This document shows positions 34,500-43,411 of a stretch of 64,000 nucleotides of DNA, piece by piece. Numbering within the stretch: the first letter of the stretch is position 1; each line of letters starts with the position of its first letter. The notes under the pieces are model-generated. The model did no database searches, had not been told where the DNA came from, and saw only the letters and a program-made list of their open reading frames with translations. The translations under genes and the position numbers were made by a program. This DNA comes from Clostridiales bacterium (GTDB lineage: Bacteria; Bacillota; Clostridia; Christensenellales; Aristaeellaceae). The stretch covers positions 434,001-498,000 of the forward strand of contig SVHA01000001.1 in assembly GCA_015056085.1 (NCBI GenBank), in the 5' to 3' direction.

Positions 34500-34840
34500 A
34501 ACTCTACAACAGTTCCGGCGTGCGGCGCACCGTCGCCGCACACGGACTCCATCGGAGCGACCCCGAAACGGGCCGCCCCCGCGAGGCGTTTGAGGGTCAG
34601 TCAACTCAATAACCCTCACAAGACCGGGGGAAAGGGGGGAGTCCAGAGGGGGTGTCTCCGGGTGGGATGAATTGAGACACCCCCTCTGGCCCTCTTTGGT
34701 TCTTTCTCAGGCCTGAGAAAGAACACCCAACAAGCGCTATCCCTTGCAAGAATTCATACCCGCCGCACCGCAGGCTCCCCCACCGTCTGTCGGCGGAGCC
34801 CCTCCGGGGAGGGGGCTTTTGTTTGTGCAATGCTAAAACT
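34500..34840. ncRNA. Uncharacterised structured intergenic region (possible RNA)
   Basis: No supported gene. It contains a perfect 16-bp stem at 34643-34658/34674-34689 (CCAGAGGGGGTGTCTC with a 15-base loop), a perfect 26-base palindrome at 34699-34724 (GTTCTTTCTCAGG and its complement), and a terminator-like AGCCCCTCC/GGAGGGGGCT with TTTTG at about 34796-34820. Strand and function are unknown. Confidence 0.4.
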
Positions 34841-34847
34841 ACTTGCA

Positions 34848-34955
34848 TCCGAAGGTTTCCAAAGGAAACGAACTGCCCAGTGGGCAGTCGCCGAAGGCGA
34901 GTTTCCGGAGCGAAGCGTAGGCGGACCGATCGGAAAGCCCCCTGGTTCATCCGGC
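34848..34955 (+). repeat. Mosaic repeat element f, long form
   Basis: TCCGAAGGTTTCCAAAGG, inner block (34864 to about 34925) as in element e, CGATCGGAAAG, CCCCCTGGTTCATCCGGC. Its left arm equals that of c/d and its right end equals that of a, so it is a visible hybrid of the two arm types. Confidence 0.9.
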
Positions 34956-34999
34956 ATATACAAGTCGATTCCATAAGACTACCCAAAAACAAAACCACC

Positions 35000-35207
35000 C
35001 CGGAAATCCTTCAGGATTTCCGGGTGATGGGTCAAGGGCCAATGGCCCTTGCGGGGGTGTTGGGGGCAGCGCCCCCAACTGGGGTGCGGGGCAACGCCCC
35101 GCAAAAGGGGTGTCGGGGGCAGCGCCCCCGACTGGGGTGTGGGGCAAAGCCCCACAAAAGGGGTGTCGGGGGCAGCGCCCCTGGTGGGGTGTGGGGCAAA
35201 GCCCCAC
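35000..35207. repeat. Chain of GC-rich hairpin repeats, copy 3 (inverted)
   Basis: Eight hairpins: GGAAATCC/GGATTTCC, CAAGGGCC/GGCCCTTG, GTTGGGGGC/GCCCCCAAC, GCGGGGC/GCCCCGC, GTCGGGGGC/GCCCCCGAC, GTGGGGC/GCCCCAC, a partial GGGGGC/GCCCC, and GTGGGGC/GCCCCAC. The order is the reverse complement of copies 1 and 2 (GGGTGATGGGTCAAGGGCC versus GGCCCTTGACCCATCACCC). The last stem ends one base from the GH3 stop codon. Confidence 0.92.
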
Positions 35208-35208
35208 A

Positions 35209-37299
35209 TCAAACTTCGATTTCCATGCGGAGAGGTTCGTCGCCGCAGAGCTGCACAGACTTCTCGTCGGGCTGACACAGACCGGCAAACACTTCCCACT
35301 GGGCGCCGTCCTGAACACGCTCGCCCTCATCATTGACGACGGTGAAGGCATTCTTGTCCAGTTTCACTTCCACCAGCGTGGTTTCACCCGGCCAGAGCAT
35401 CCCGGTGCGGGCAAACCCCACCAGTACGGGCCTGGGCGGCGCAAAGCTGCTGGTCATGTTGCGGGCATACACCTGCACCACCGTTTCGCCGGCCTTATCA
35501 CCCGTATTGCTGATGGACACCGTGGCGGCATCCTGCCTGAGGGTGAAGCCGTCAGCATGGAAGGTGGTATAACTCAGGCCGTGGCCGAAGGGATACAGCA
35601 CATCGCCGGTAAAATAGCGATAGGTGCGGTTCTTCATGCTGTAATCCTCAAAGTCGGGCAGATCCTCCGTCTTATGATAGAACGTGACAGGCAGCTTGCC
35701 GGAAGGATTCACCTCGCCAAAAAGGATGCGGGCCAGCGCCGTACCGCCGGCCTGACCGGAATACCACGCCACCAGCTGTGCATCGCCCTGGGGAACATTC
35801 AGCGAAGAGCCCACAGCCAGCACCGTCACCAGCGGCTTACCCGTTGCTTCCATGGCATTGAGCAGCGTCTGCTGGCATTCAGGCAGCATGAGGGTGGTCT
35901 TGTCGCCGGAAGCGGAATAGTTGCTCTGATCGCCCTGCTCACCTTCCAGCGTTTCATCCAGACCCACGCAGGCGATGACCACATCCGCATGATTGGCACA
36001 CTGAATGGCCTCGGACAGGCGGTCATTGGCGGCACACATGAATTCCACCGTAGGATTGAGCAGGCCGCAGCCCTCGGAATACAGCACACGGATGCCGTGC
36101 TGGGCGCAATACGCCCGGATGCCCGCCAGCAGTGTGGTCATGCGGCTGGACGTGCCGTAATAATTTCCCCGCATGGCGCCGATGCTGTTGGCATTGGGGC
36201 CCACCACAGCCACCGTCTTGACCTTGTGGGGATCCAGGGGCAGCACGCCGTTGTTCTTCAGCAGCACCATGCTCTTTTCCGCCATTTCCCGGGCCAGAGC
36301 GTCGTGCTCATCGGTGTCATTGGCGGTATAGGGGATGGCGTTGTACTCGCAATCTTCATCAAACAAGCCCAGCAGGAAGCGGGTGGTGAAGGCACGCTCG
36401 CAGGAGGCAGTGATCTGCTCTTCGGTCACCAGGCCATCCTGATACGCCTGGAGCATATTGAGATACGTGCTGCCGCAGTTGACGTCGCAGCCGTTTTCCA
36501 GCGCCAGGGCAGCGGATTCCGCAGGCGTGGAAGTCACCTTGTGGGTCTGATGGAAGTTGCAGATGGCCCAGCAGTCGCTGACCACATGGCCCTGATAAGC
36601 CCACTTGCCCCGCAGGATGTCCTTCAGCAGCGTTTTGGAACCGCAGCAGGGCTCGCCGTTGACACGGTTGTAGGCACCCATGATGGCTTCCACGTCGGCT
36701 TCCTTCACGGCGGCTTCAAAGGCGGGGAGATACGTCTCCCACAGGTCCTTCTGATTGATGATAGCGTCGAATTCGTGGCGATTGGCCTCGGGGCCGGAAT
36801 GAACGGCGAAATGCTTGGCGCAGGCGGCTGCCTTCAGGTAGCCGGACTTTCCGTCGCCCTGCACGCCCTTGATGTACCCCACGCCCAGGCGGCTGGTGAG
36901 ATAAGGATCCTCGCCGTAGGTTTCATGGCCGCGACCCCAGCGGGGGTCACGGAAGATATTCACGTTGGGGCTCCAGAAGGTCAGGCCCTTATAGAGGTCA
37001 CGGTCACCCAGGGCGCTGTGAGCGTTATACTTGGCGCGGCCTTCGGTGGCGATGACGTCGCCCACCTGCTCCATGGCCTTTTCATCAAAGGCAGCGGCCA
37101 TGCCGATGGCCTGGGGGAACATGGTAGCGGTGCCACAGCGGGCCACGCCGTGAAGGGCCTCGTTCCACCAGTTGTAAGCGGGCACGCCCAGGCGCTCAAT
37201 GGCAGGCGAATTAAACCGCAGCTGGGTTGCTTTTTCTTCCAACGTCATCTGGCTGACCAGTTCCCGGGCCCTCGCCTGTGCTTCCTGACGGGAAATCAT
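35209..37299 (-). CDS. Glycoside hydrolase family 3 (beta-xylosidase/beta-glucosidase type)
   Basis: 696 residues, cytoplasmic (no signal peptide). The N-terminal TIM-barrel begins with VPAYNWWNEALHGVAR and has the substrate-binding KHFAVHSGP; the nucleophile Asp is in GHVVSDCWAI. The GH3_C domain (MAEKSMVLLKNNGVLPL) and the fibronectin-III-like C-terminal domain (YPFGHGLSYTTF) complete the usual three-domain form. The NWWNEALHGVA signature is commonest in beta-xylosidases, so xylo- or gluco-oligosaccharides are likely substrates. ATG 37299 follows GAAGG. Its 3' end abuts the inverted hairpin chain. Confidence 0.93.
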   Translation of the reverse strand: MISRQEAQARARELVSQMTLEEKATQLRFNSPAIERLGVPAYNWWNEALHGVARCGTATMFPQAIGMAAAFDEKAMEQVGDVIATEGRAKYNAHSALGDRDLYKGLTFWSPNVNIFRDPRWGRGHETYGEDPYLTSRLGVGYIKGVQGDGKSGYLKAAACAKHFAVHSGPEANRHEFDAIINQKDLWETYLPAFEAAVKEADVEAIMGAYNRVNGEPCCGSKTLLKDILRGKWAYQGHVVSDCWAICNFHQTHKVTSTPAESAALALENGCDVNCGSTYLNMLQAYQDGLVTEEQITASCERAFTTRFLLGLFDEDCEYNAIPYTANDTDEHDALAREMAEKSMVLLKNNGVLPLDPHKVKTVAVVGPNANSIGAMRGNYYGTSSRMTTLLAGIRAYCAQHGIRVLYSEGCGLLNPTVEFMCAANDRLSEAIQCANHADVVIACVGLDETLEGEQGDQSNYSASGDKTTLMLPECQQTLLNAMEATGKPLVTVLAVGSSLNVPQGDAQLVAWYSGQAGGTALARILFGEVNPSGKLPVTFYHKTEDLPDFEDYSMKNRTYRYFTGDVLYPFGHGLSYTTFHADGFTLRQDAATVSISNTGDKAGETVVQVYARNMTSSFAPPRPVLVGFARTGMLWPGETTLVEVKLDKNAFTVVNDEGERVQDGAQWEVFAGLCQPDEKSVQLCGDEPLRMEIEV

Positions 37300-37467
37300 C
37301 CTTCATCCATCCTTTGCTGATGTGATTGTGTTCAGCCGGCATATATCATCGGCTTTCCGGCGTATCACTACCGAAAAAAATTCTACCTGCAGGGCGGAAA
37401 TCCTGCCTTTCCCAAAATATAAATTGGATTCATGCATTTTTGTGTGGCGGATTTCCCGGAAAGATGC
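37300..37467. other. Divergent intergenic region between the GH3 and Cof-HAD genes
   Basis: Contains a short inverted repeat AGCCG...CGGCT with an AT-rich middle near 37336-37356 that could be an operator for the GH3 gene, and a possible minus-strand TAGAAT -10 box. Nothing else recognised. Confidence 0.3.
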
Positions 37468-37473
37468 TATAAT
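37468..37473 (+). promoter_or_regulatory. -10 box of the Cof-HAD gene
   Basis: Perfect TATAAT; no good -35 box at the right distance. Confidence 0.45.
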
Positions 37474-37532
37474 GTACGGTGAAGCGGTTTGTCCGCCAAA
37501 TGATTGATTATTGCCACGCAGGAGGTGCGCCC

Positions 37533-38330
37533 TTGGACGCCGGGATGATCGTTTTTGACCTGGATGACACCCTGCTGCGGGATGATCGCACCGTGTCTGA
37601 TGAAACGGTGCAGGTGATGCGGGAAGCAGCCCGGAGGGGCATCCACATTGTGCCCGCCAGCGGCAGAGCCCAGGCGAGTATGCAGGGCGTGGTGGAACGC
37701 CTCGGCTGCGTGTCCTGCTACATCAGCTGCAACGGCGGCGAGATCTATAATGCCGCCCATCAGCCCCTGCAGAAGGTCGCCTTTTCCACGAAGGAAGCCC
37801 TCGATATTGCTGCTTTTCTGGAGCAGGAGGACTGCTACTTTCAGGTGTACGCCGGGGACAAGTTTTTCTACAACAAGGAGTGCGGCTATGCTGAATCCTA
37901 CGCTCAGGCCACGCTGCTGAGCGGTCAGTGCGTGGGGAAACTGACGGACTTCATCCATCAGCCTACCGCCAAAGTGCTGGCCATGGACGAGCCGGAGCGC
38001 ATCGCTAAGCTGCTGGAAAAGTCCCGCAAGGTCTTTGCGGGCCGTGCCTCTGTGACCTGCTCCAAGCCGTATTTTCTGGAATTCAACCCGCCGGAAGCCA
38101 CCAAAGGCAACGCCCTTGTGTGGTGTGCCCGCCATCTGGGCGTGGACATTTCTCGGACGATTGCCTTCGGCGACAGCCTCAACGACGTGTCCATGCTTTC
38201 AGCAGCCGGGCGAGGCGTGGCCATGAAAAACGCCCGGGAGGACGTGCTGGCCATGGATTTCGCCGTGACGCACCTGACCAACGATCAGGACGGCGTGGCG
38301 GATTATATCACAAAGCACATCCTGACATAA
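37533..38330 (+). CDS. Cof-type HAD hydrolase (subfamily IIB)
   Basis: 265 residues. Motif I MIVFDLDDTLLRDD, motif III Lys in EATKGNALVW and motif IV FGDSLNDVSML are intact, and the IIB cap is present. These enzymes dephosphorylate sugar phosphates or related metabolites. The start is a TTG at 37533, chosen because GGAGGTG lies 6-7 bases upstream; the nearest ATG (37545) is too far from that site and a GTG at 37479 has none. Forty bases upstream of hprK, so possibly linked to carbon control. Confidence 0.87.
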   Translation: MDAGMIVFDLDDTLLRDDRTVSDETVQVMREAARRGIHIVPASGRAQASMQGVVERLGCVSCYISCNGGEIYNAAHQPLQKVAFSTKEALDIAAFLEQEDCYFQVYAGDKFFYNKECGYAESYAQATLLSGQCVGKLTDFIHQPTAKVLAMDEPERIAKLLEKSRKVFAGRASVTCSKPYFLEFNPPEATKGNALVWCARHLGVDISRTIAFGDSLNDVSMLSAAGRGVAMKNAREDVLAMDFAVTHLTNDQDGVADYITKHILT

Positions 38331-38370
38331 ACCCCCGACCCCTTTCATTCCTACACAAGGAGGAACGACG

Positions 38371-39303
38371 ATGATTCAGGCCGCCAGTTTCGCCAAGGCG
38401 CTGCAGCTCAAGGAACTCTCCCCTTCCAGCAAAAAGGAATGGGACCTGCGTTCCGCTGACCTGAACAGGCCCGGTATGCAGTTCTGCGGTTTTTATGACT
38501 ACTTCCCCTTTGAGCGCCCGCAGGTGGTGGGCAAGGTGGAAGTGGCCTACCTGGACGGCATGGACCCCGCCCAGCGCCGCTCCATGCTGGAAACCTACTT
38601 CTCCTATGATATGCCCTGCGTGGTGATCTGCCGTGGGCTGACCCCGCCGGACGACCTGCTGGAAATCGCCCGGGCACACGACACGGCGGTGTATCAGACC
38701 GCCATGGTGACCACCAAGTTCAACATGGCTGCCACCAACTACCTGAATCAGTGCCTGGCCCCCAGAGTCACCCGCCACGGCGTGCTGGTGGATGTGTACG
38801 GCGTGGGCGTGCTGCTTACCGGCGAAAGCGGCGTAGGCAAGTCGGAAGCGGCGCTGGAACTGGTCAAGCGAGGCCATCAGTTGGTGGCGGACGACGTGGT
38901 GGATATCTGCCGGGTGTCTGACAACCGACTGGTGGGCGAATGCCCCGAAATGGTGCGCCACTTCATGGAAATCCGCGGCATCGGCATCATTGACATCCGT
39001 GCCATGTATGGCGTGAGCGCCATCGCCGTGAGCAAAACCATCGACCTGGTGATGCACCTGGAGCACTGGGTGGAAGGCAAAGAATACGACCGTCTGGGTC
39101 TGAGCGAGGACACCATCAACATTCTGGGCGTGAAGGTCCCCTGCCAGATCACCCCCGTGAGGCCCGGACGCAACATGGCCATCATCATCGAGGTGGCGGC
39201 CCGCAACCTCTCCCTCAAGCGGCTGGGCTATTCCGCCGCCCACGAACTGGATCGCCGCATGAACGAGATGATCATGCGCAAGTCCCAGGAAAACGAAGAC
39301 TGA
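38371..39303 (+). CDS. hprK: HPr kinase/phosphorylase
   Basis: 310 residues. HprK phosphorylates Ser46 of HPr under high glycolytic flux, driving CcpA-type catabolite repression. Walker A GESGVGKSEAAL at about residues 151-162, VADDVVDI after it, and the HprK signature MEIRGIGIIDIRAMYGV are all present. AAGGAGGAACGACG precedes ATG 38371. Followed 57 bases later by a ROK glucokinase, so sensing and sugar entry are grouped. ptsH and ccpA are not in the window. Confidence 0.96.
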   Translation: MIQAASFAKALQLKELSPSSKKEWDLRSADLNRPGMQFCGFYDYFPFERPQVVGKVEVAYLDGMDPAQRRSMLETYFSYDMPCVVICRGLTPPDDLLEIARAHDTAVYQTAMVTTKFNMAATNYLNQCLAPRVTRHGVLVDVYGVGVLLTGESGVGKSEAALELVKRGHQLVADDVVDICRVSDNRLVGECPEMVRHFMEIRGIGIIDIRAMYGVSAIAVSKTIDLVMHLEHWVEGKEYDRLGLSEDTINILGVKVPCQITPVRPGRNMAIIIEVAARNLSLKRLGYSAAHELDRRMNEMIMRKSQENED

Positions 39304-39360
39304 TCCCCCTTGGTCAAGACCAATCACCATAAAGAAAATACTTTTGGGAGGTAACACATC

Positions 39361-40305
39361 ATGTTGAATGTCGGCATTGACATCGGCGGCACGGGTATTC
39401 AGTTGGGTCTGGTAAACGAAAAGGGTGAAATCGTCCAGCGCGGCGGCATCGTCACCCGCACGGACATCCCCTTCTCCCAGCAGATCGAAGCGCTGGCCAA
39501 GTGCGTGCTGGAAACCATCGAAAAGGGCGGCTACACCCTGGATGACATCACTGCCATCGGCGCCGGCATCCCCGGCGTGGCAGATCCCGCCACCGGCCGC
39601 ATCCCCTTCTGCACCAACCTGGGCTGGAAGGACGTGGACTTCAAGGGCGAAATGCGCAAGCACATCGACAAGCCCGTGTTTATCGACAACGACGCCACCG
39701 TGGCAGGTCTGGCTGAAAACGTGGCGGGCGTGAGCGCCGGCGCTGCGTCCAGCGTGTTCCTGACCCTGGGCACCGGCGTGGGCGGCGCCATCGTGCTGGG
39801 CGGCAAGGTGTGGAGCGGCCACCATGGCGTGGGCAGCGAAATCGGCCACATGATTCTGGTCGCCGGCGGCGAGCAGTGCACCTGCGGCAACAAGGGCTGC
39901 CTGGAGCGCTACTGCTCCGCCACCGCCATCATCCGCATGGCCCGTGAAGCCGTCAAGGAGCACCCCGAAACGGCAATCCTTGCCAAGGCTGAAGGTGATC
40001 CCGCCAACATCAACGCCAAGATGGTCATCGACGCCGCCAAGGAAGGCGACGCCATCGGCCTGCAGGTCTTCGACCAGTACATCCAGTATCTGGCCCAGGC
40101 CATTTCCAATGTGATCATGTTCCTGGACCCCGAAGTGATCGTCCTGGGCGGCGGCGTGAGCAAGGCCGGCGACTTCCTCCTGAATGCTGTGCGTGAAGCC
40201 CTGCCCCGTTACGTCCTGTACAAGGCCCTTCCTTATGCCCATGTGGAACTGGCGCATCTGGGCGCCGACGCCGGCATCATCGGCGCTGCCATGCTGGGCC
40301 AGTAA
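39361..40305 (+). CDS. glk: ROK-family glucokinase
   Basis: 314 residues. Phosphate-binding DIGGTGIQLGLV at the N-terminus, catalytic Asp in VFIDNDATVAG, TLGTGVGGAIVLGG, and the ROK zinc motif CTCGNKGCLE. The sequence fits a glucokinase rather than a repressor because there is no N-terminal helix-turn-helix. GGGAGGT precedes ATG 39361. Probable operon with hprK. Confidence 0.93.
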   Translation: MLNVGIDIGGTGIQLGLVNEKGEIVQRGGIVTRTDIPFSQQIEALAKCVLETIEKGGYTLDDITAIGAGIPGVADPATGRIPFCTNLGWKDVDFKGEMRKHIDKPVFIDNDATVAGLAENVAGVSAGAASSVFLTLGTGVGGAIVLGGKVWSGHHGVGSEIGHMILVAGGEQCTCGNKGCLERYCSATAIIRMAREAVKEHPETAILAKAEGDPANINAKMVIDAAKEGDAIGLQVFDQYIQYLAQAISNVIMFLDPEVIVLGGGVSKAGDFLLNAVREALPRYVLYKALPYAHVELAHLGADAGIIGAAMLGQ

Positions 40306-40322
40306 TCCTGCCCATATTTCCG

Positions 40323-40358
40323 CCCCGGCGGGGAAAATCACCCCCTGCCGGGGATTTT
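40323..40358 (+). terminator. Terminator of the hprK-glk unit
   Basis: CCCCGGCGGGG (40323-40333) pairs with CCCCTGCCGGGG (40342-40353) with one mismatch or bulge, then ATTTTTG. Confidence 0.8.
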
Positions 40359-40491
40359 TGTTGCCAAAATTGCCGTCAGATAAAGGATTTTCGGCCCTCT
40401 GTGTGGTATATGACAATTTGACAGAACATTCATTTCGGCAGGCGAAGACATTTTTCGACCTGCCTTCACGATGCAACGGGGAGGTGACGGC

Positions 40492-41490
40492 ATGACCATC
40501 CGGGAAGAACTGGAACAGCAGCAGGAGCAGTATCTGGCACCCTATGCCACCCATGGAACAAAAGGCCGGGAGCATCCCATTGCCCCCTGTGATATGCGCA
40601 CGGACTTCCAGCGGGACCGGGACAGGATCATCCACTGCAAGTCCTTCCGTCGCCTCAAATATAAGACGCAGGTGTTTCTCTCCCCTGAGGGCGACCACTA
40701 CCGCACCCGCCTGACCCACACGCTGGAGGTCTCCCAGATTGCAAGGACTCTGGCGCGCTCCCTTCGCCTCAACGAGGACCTGACGGAAGCCATCGCTCTG
40801 GGTCACGACCTGGGCCACACCCCCTTTGGCCACATTGGCGAAAGGTCTCTGGACAGCCTGATGCCCGATGGCTTCCAGCACAACAAGCAGTCCCTCCGCA
40901 TGGTGGAAGTGCTGGAAAACGGCGGCAAGGGCCTCAACCTGACCTGGGAAGTGCGGGACGGCATCCTGTGCCATTCCGGCAAGCAGCTTCCCGCCACGCT
41001 GGAGGGCCACTGCGTCCGACTGGCGGACCGCATCGCCTATCTGAATCACGACCTGGATGACGCCCTGCGCGGCGGCGTATTGAAGCCCTTTGAGCTGCCT
41101 GCCGACTGCCTGAAAGTGCTGGGCAAGGAGCACGGCGAGCGCATCAACACCATGATTCTGGACATCATCAGCGTCAGCCGGGGAAAGGCGGAAATCGCCA
41201 TGAGCCCCCTGGTGCAGTCCGCCATGGATGGCCTTAGGGAATTCATGTTTGAAAAGGTCTACCGGGACGCATGGCGTGCGGCCGAAGAGCTGCGCTGCGA
41301 CCATGTGGTGACCGCCCTGTTTGAATACTACATGAAGCATCCCGGCGAAATGCCCGAGGAGTTCCTCCTCATCGGCTATCAGGAGGGCATGGAAAGGGCC
41401 GTGTGCGACTTTGTGTCCTGCATGACGGACCGCTATGCCATTAGGGATTATCAGAAGATTTTCGTACCTTCCGGCTTTGCCACATTCTGA
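40492..41490 (+). CDS. dgt: dGTPase-like HD-domain triphosphohydrolase
   Basis: 332 residues. The HD metal site is intact: HTLEVSQIART, LGHDLGHTPFGH, and a later Asp in CVRLADRIAYLNHDLDDA; the conserved start RDRDRIIHCKSFRRLKYKTQ is typical of bacterial dGTPase-like proteins. It would hydrolyse dNTPs to deoxynucleoside and triphosphate. GGGGAGGTG precedes ATG 40492. The dgt-dnaG-rpoD order is common in Clostridia, linking dNTP balance to primer synthesis. Confidence 0.93.
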   Translation: MTIREELEQQQEQYLAPYATHGTKGREHPIAPCDMRTDFQRDRDRIIHCKSFRRLKYKTQVFLSPEGDHYRTRLTHTLEVSQIARTLARSLRLNEDLTEAIALGHDLGHTPFGHIGERSLDSLMPDGFQHNKQSLRMVEVLENGGKGLNLTWEVRDGILCHSGKQLPATLEGHCVRLADRIAYLNHDLDDALRGGVLKPFELPADCLKVLGKEHGERINTMILDIISVSRGKAEIAMSPLVQSAMDGLREFMFEKVYRDAWRAAEELRCDHVVTALFEYYMKHPGEMPEEFLLIGYQEGMERAVCDFVSCMTDRYAIRDYQKIFVPSGFATF

Positions 41491-41582
41491 GCAAAGCGGA
41501 AGTTTCCCCCACTTTGCACACAAGCGTGCAAAAAAAGAAGGATATTAACAAAGCGTGGCGAAATATAGGGCAGGTGAGCAAG

Positions 41583-43370
41583 ATGGCTACACGCTTTCCC
41601 GCCGCCTGGCTGGATGAGTTGAGAAACCGGTGTGACATCGTGCAGACCGTCTCCGGCTACGTCCAGCTCAAGCGCAACGGTCACAGATATTGGGGTCTGT
41701 GTCCCTTTCATGGTGAAAAAACGGCGTCCTTCTCCGTGGACGCCGAGAGGCAGCTCTACTACTGCTTCGGCTGCAAGGCCGGCGGCAGCGTCATCCAGTT
41801 TGTGATGGACATAGAGCGCATGGAGTTTCAGGAGGCCGTCAAATTCCTGGCAGATCAGCATCACATCCCCCTTCCCCAGATGGAGGATGATGCGGAATAC
41901 CAGCGCCGCCGCTCCCAGCGGGACAGGCTGCTGGAAGCCAACAAGGAAGCCGCCCGGTTTTTCCATCAGACGCTGTTTTCTGACGCCGGACGCCCGATGC
42001 TGGACTACCTGAAAAAGCGTGGACTGACGGACAACGTCATCCGCAAGTTCGGCCTGGGTGCAGCGCCGTCCCAGTGGGACGCATTGACGCTGTATCTACA
42101 GGAAAAGGGTTTTACGCTGGAGGAACTGCGTCTGGCAGGGCTGACAGTGGTCAAGGAGGCGGAGCCCGCCACCGATACCACTCCCGCTAAGCCCCGCCGC
42201 GCCTTTGATATGTTCCGCAACCGTGCCATCTTCCCCATCATCGACCAGCACGGCAACGTCCTTGCCTTTGGCGGGCGTGCCCTGGGCGATCAGCAGCCCA
42301 AGTATCTCAACACCTCCGACACCCCGGTGTTCAACAAGCGCCTGGGCGTGTACGCCGCCAATCTTCTTCGCAAGGAGCGGCATCTGGAGCGTGTGGTGCT
42401 GGTGGAAGGCTACATGGACGTGGTGTCCCTGACGCAGTTTGGCGTAAACGGTGTGTGCGCCACCCTGGGCACCGCTCTCACCGCTGAACAGGCCCGCCTG
42501 CTCAAGAAGTTCGCCCCCCGGGTGCATCTGGCATACGACGGCGACAAAGCCGGTCAGCACGCTATCCTGCGGGGACTGGACATTCTTCAGGCGGAAGGCA
42601 TCCCTGCCCGGGTGCTGGACTTCCCCGACGGCCTTGACCCGGATGAATTCATCCGCCAGCATGGCCCGGAGGCCTTCGCCCGCCTGCCTGCCATCACCCC
42701 GGAAAGCTACCGGATGCGCCGCCTGAAGGAACAGCATGACCTGTCCACCCAGGAAGGCCGCACCGAATACGCCCGGGCCTGTGCGGCGCTTTTGCGCCAC
42801 CTGGATCCGGTGGAACTGGAAGGCCACCTGCAGGAACTGATGGTGCAGACCGGCTTCAGCCGGGAAGTGCTGTCCGCCCAGATCGGCCTGAACGTTCCCT
42901 CCCCCGCCAACGAAGCGCCAACTTCCCCCGCCAAGCCCCCCAGGCCCCGGCCATCCGCCCCGGCCACGGAGGACCAGCGTGCCCAGGAAGTGCTGATTTC
43001 CCTGTTTGCCACAGGGCGTGTACCCTCTGACATCGCCTCCCCTGAGGATTTCGACGAGGGGCTGATGCGCAACCTGTACACAGCGCTGATGCACGGCGCC
43101 TCCCCTGCCTCCCTGGCGGAGCAGCAGCAGGCGGAAGCCGACCGGGAGCGGGTCAGCCGCATTCTCCTCACCCCCATGAGCGAGGACACCGATCAACTGC
43201 TGGCCATGGCCCGGGATTGCCTGTCCCGGCTGCGCATCAGGCGCTGCCAGGAAAAAATCAACAACGTCATGCGTGATATCAATCAGCGCACTGGCGATGA
43301 AAAACAAGCTGCCCTCAACCAGGTGCAGCAATTGACCGCAGAACTCAAGCGCCTCAAGGCCGGAAAATAA
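41583..43370 (+). CDS. dnaG: DNA primase
   Basis: 595 residues. N-terminal zinc-binding CHC2 domain ([13 protein letters not shown] and [10 protein letters not shown]), TOPRIM catalytic core with [12 protein letters not shown] and [12 protein letters not shown], and a C-terminal DnaB-interacting helical domain ([19 protein letters not shown]). A Pro/Ala-rich linker near residues 440-460 separates core and C-terminal domain. Start ATG 41583 follows GGCAGGTGAGCAAG; an upstream frame start at 41514 is unlikely. Forty-one bases before the first rpoD. Confidence 0.96.
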   Translation: MATRFPAAWLDELRNRCDIVQTVSGYVQLKRNGHRYWGLCPFHGEKTASFSVDAERQLYYCFGCKAGGSVIQFVMDIERMEFQEAVKFLADQHHIPLPQMEDDAEYQRRRSQRDRLLEANKEAARFFHQTLFSDAGRPMLDYLKKRGLTDNVIRKFGLGAAPSQWDALTLYLQEKGFTLEELRLAGLTVVKEAEPATDTTPAKPRRAFDMFRNRAIFPIIDQHGNVLAFGGRALGDQQPKYLNTSDTPVFNKRLGVYAANLLRKERHLERVVLVEGYMDVVSLTQFGVNGVCATLGTALTAEQARLLKKFAPRVHLAYDGDKAGQHAILRGLDILQAEGIPARVLDFPDGLDPDEFIRQHGPEAFARLPAITPESYRMRRLKEQHDLSTQEGRTEYARACAALLRHLDPVELEGHLQELMVQTGFSREVLSAQIGLNVPSPANEAPTSPAKPPRPRPSAPATEDQRAQEVLISLFATGRVPSDIASPEDFDEGLMRNLYTALMHGASPASLAEQQQAEADRERVSRILLTPMSEDTDQLLAMARDCLSRLRIRRCQEKINNVMRDINQRTGDEKQAALNQVQQLTAELKRLKAGK

Positions 43371-43411
43371 TCGGCCCTGGGAAAAGGACCGATAAAAGGA
43401 GAGGATTCCGT

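Noticed and set aside
30568-35207. CRISPR array
   Set aside because: The repeats are variable in size and orientation, have no unique spacers of constant length, and no cas genes are near.
30568-35207. Insertion sequence or prophage
   Set aside because: No transposase, integrase or structural gene could be found in any frame of the repeat region.
35110-37320. Plus-strand open frame of 736 codons
   Set aside because: Antisense to the GH3 gene and starting inside the hairpin chain.
38308-41523. Minus-strand open frame of about 1070 codons
   Set aside because: It runs antisense across hprK, glk and dgt, all certain genes; long antisense frames are expected in GC-rich DNA and the translation is His/Gly/Ala-rich noise.
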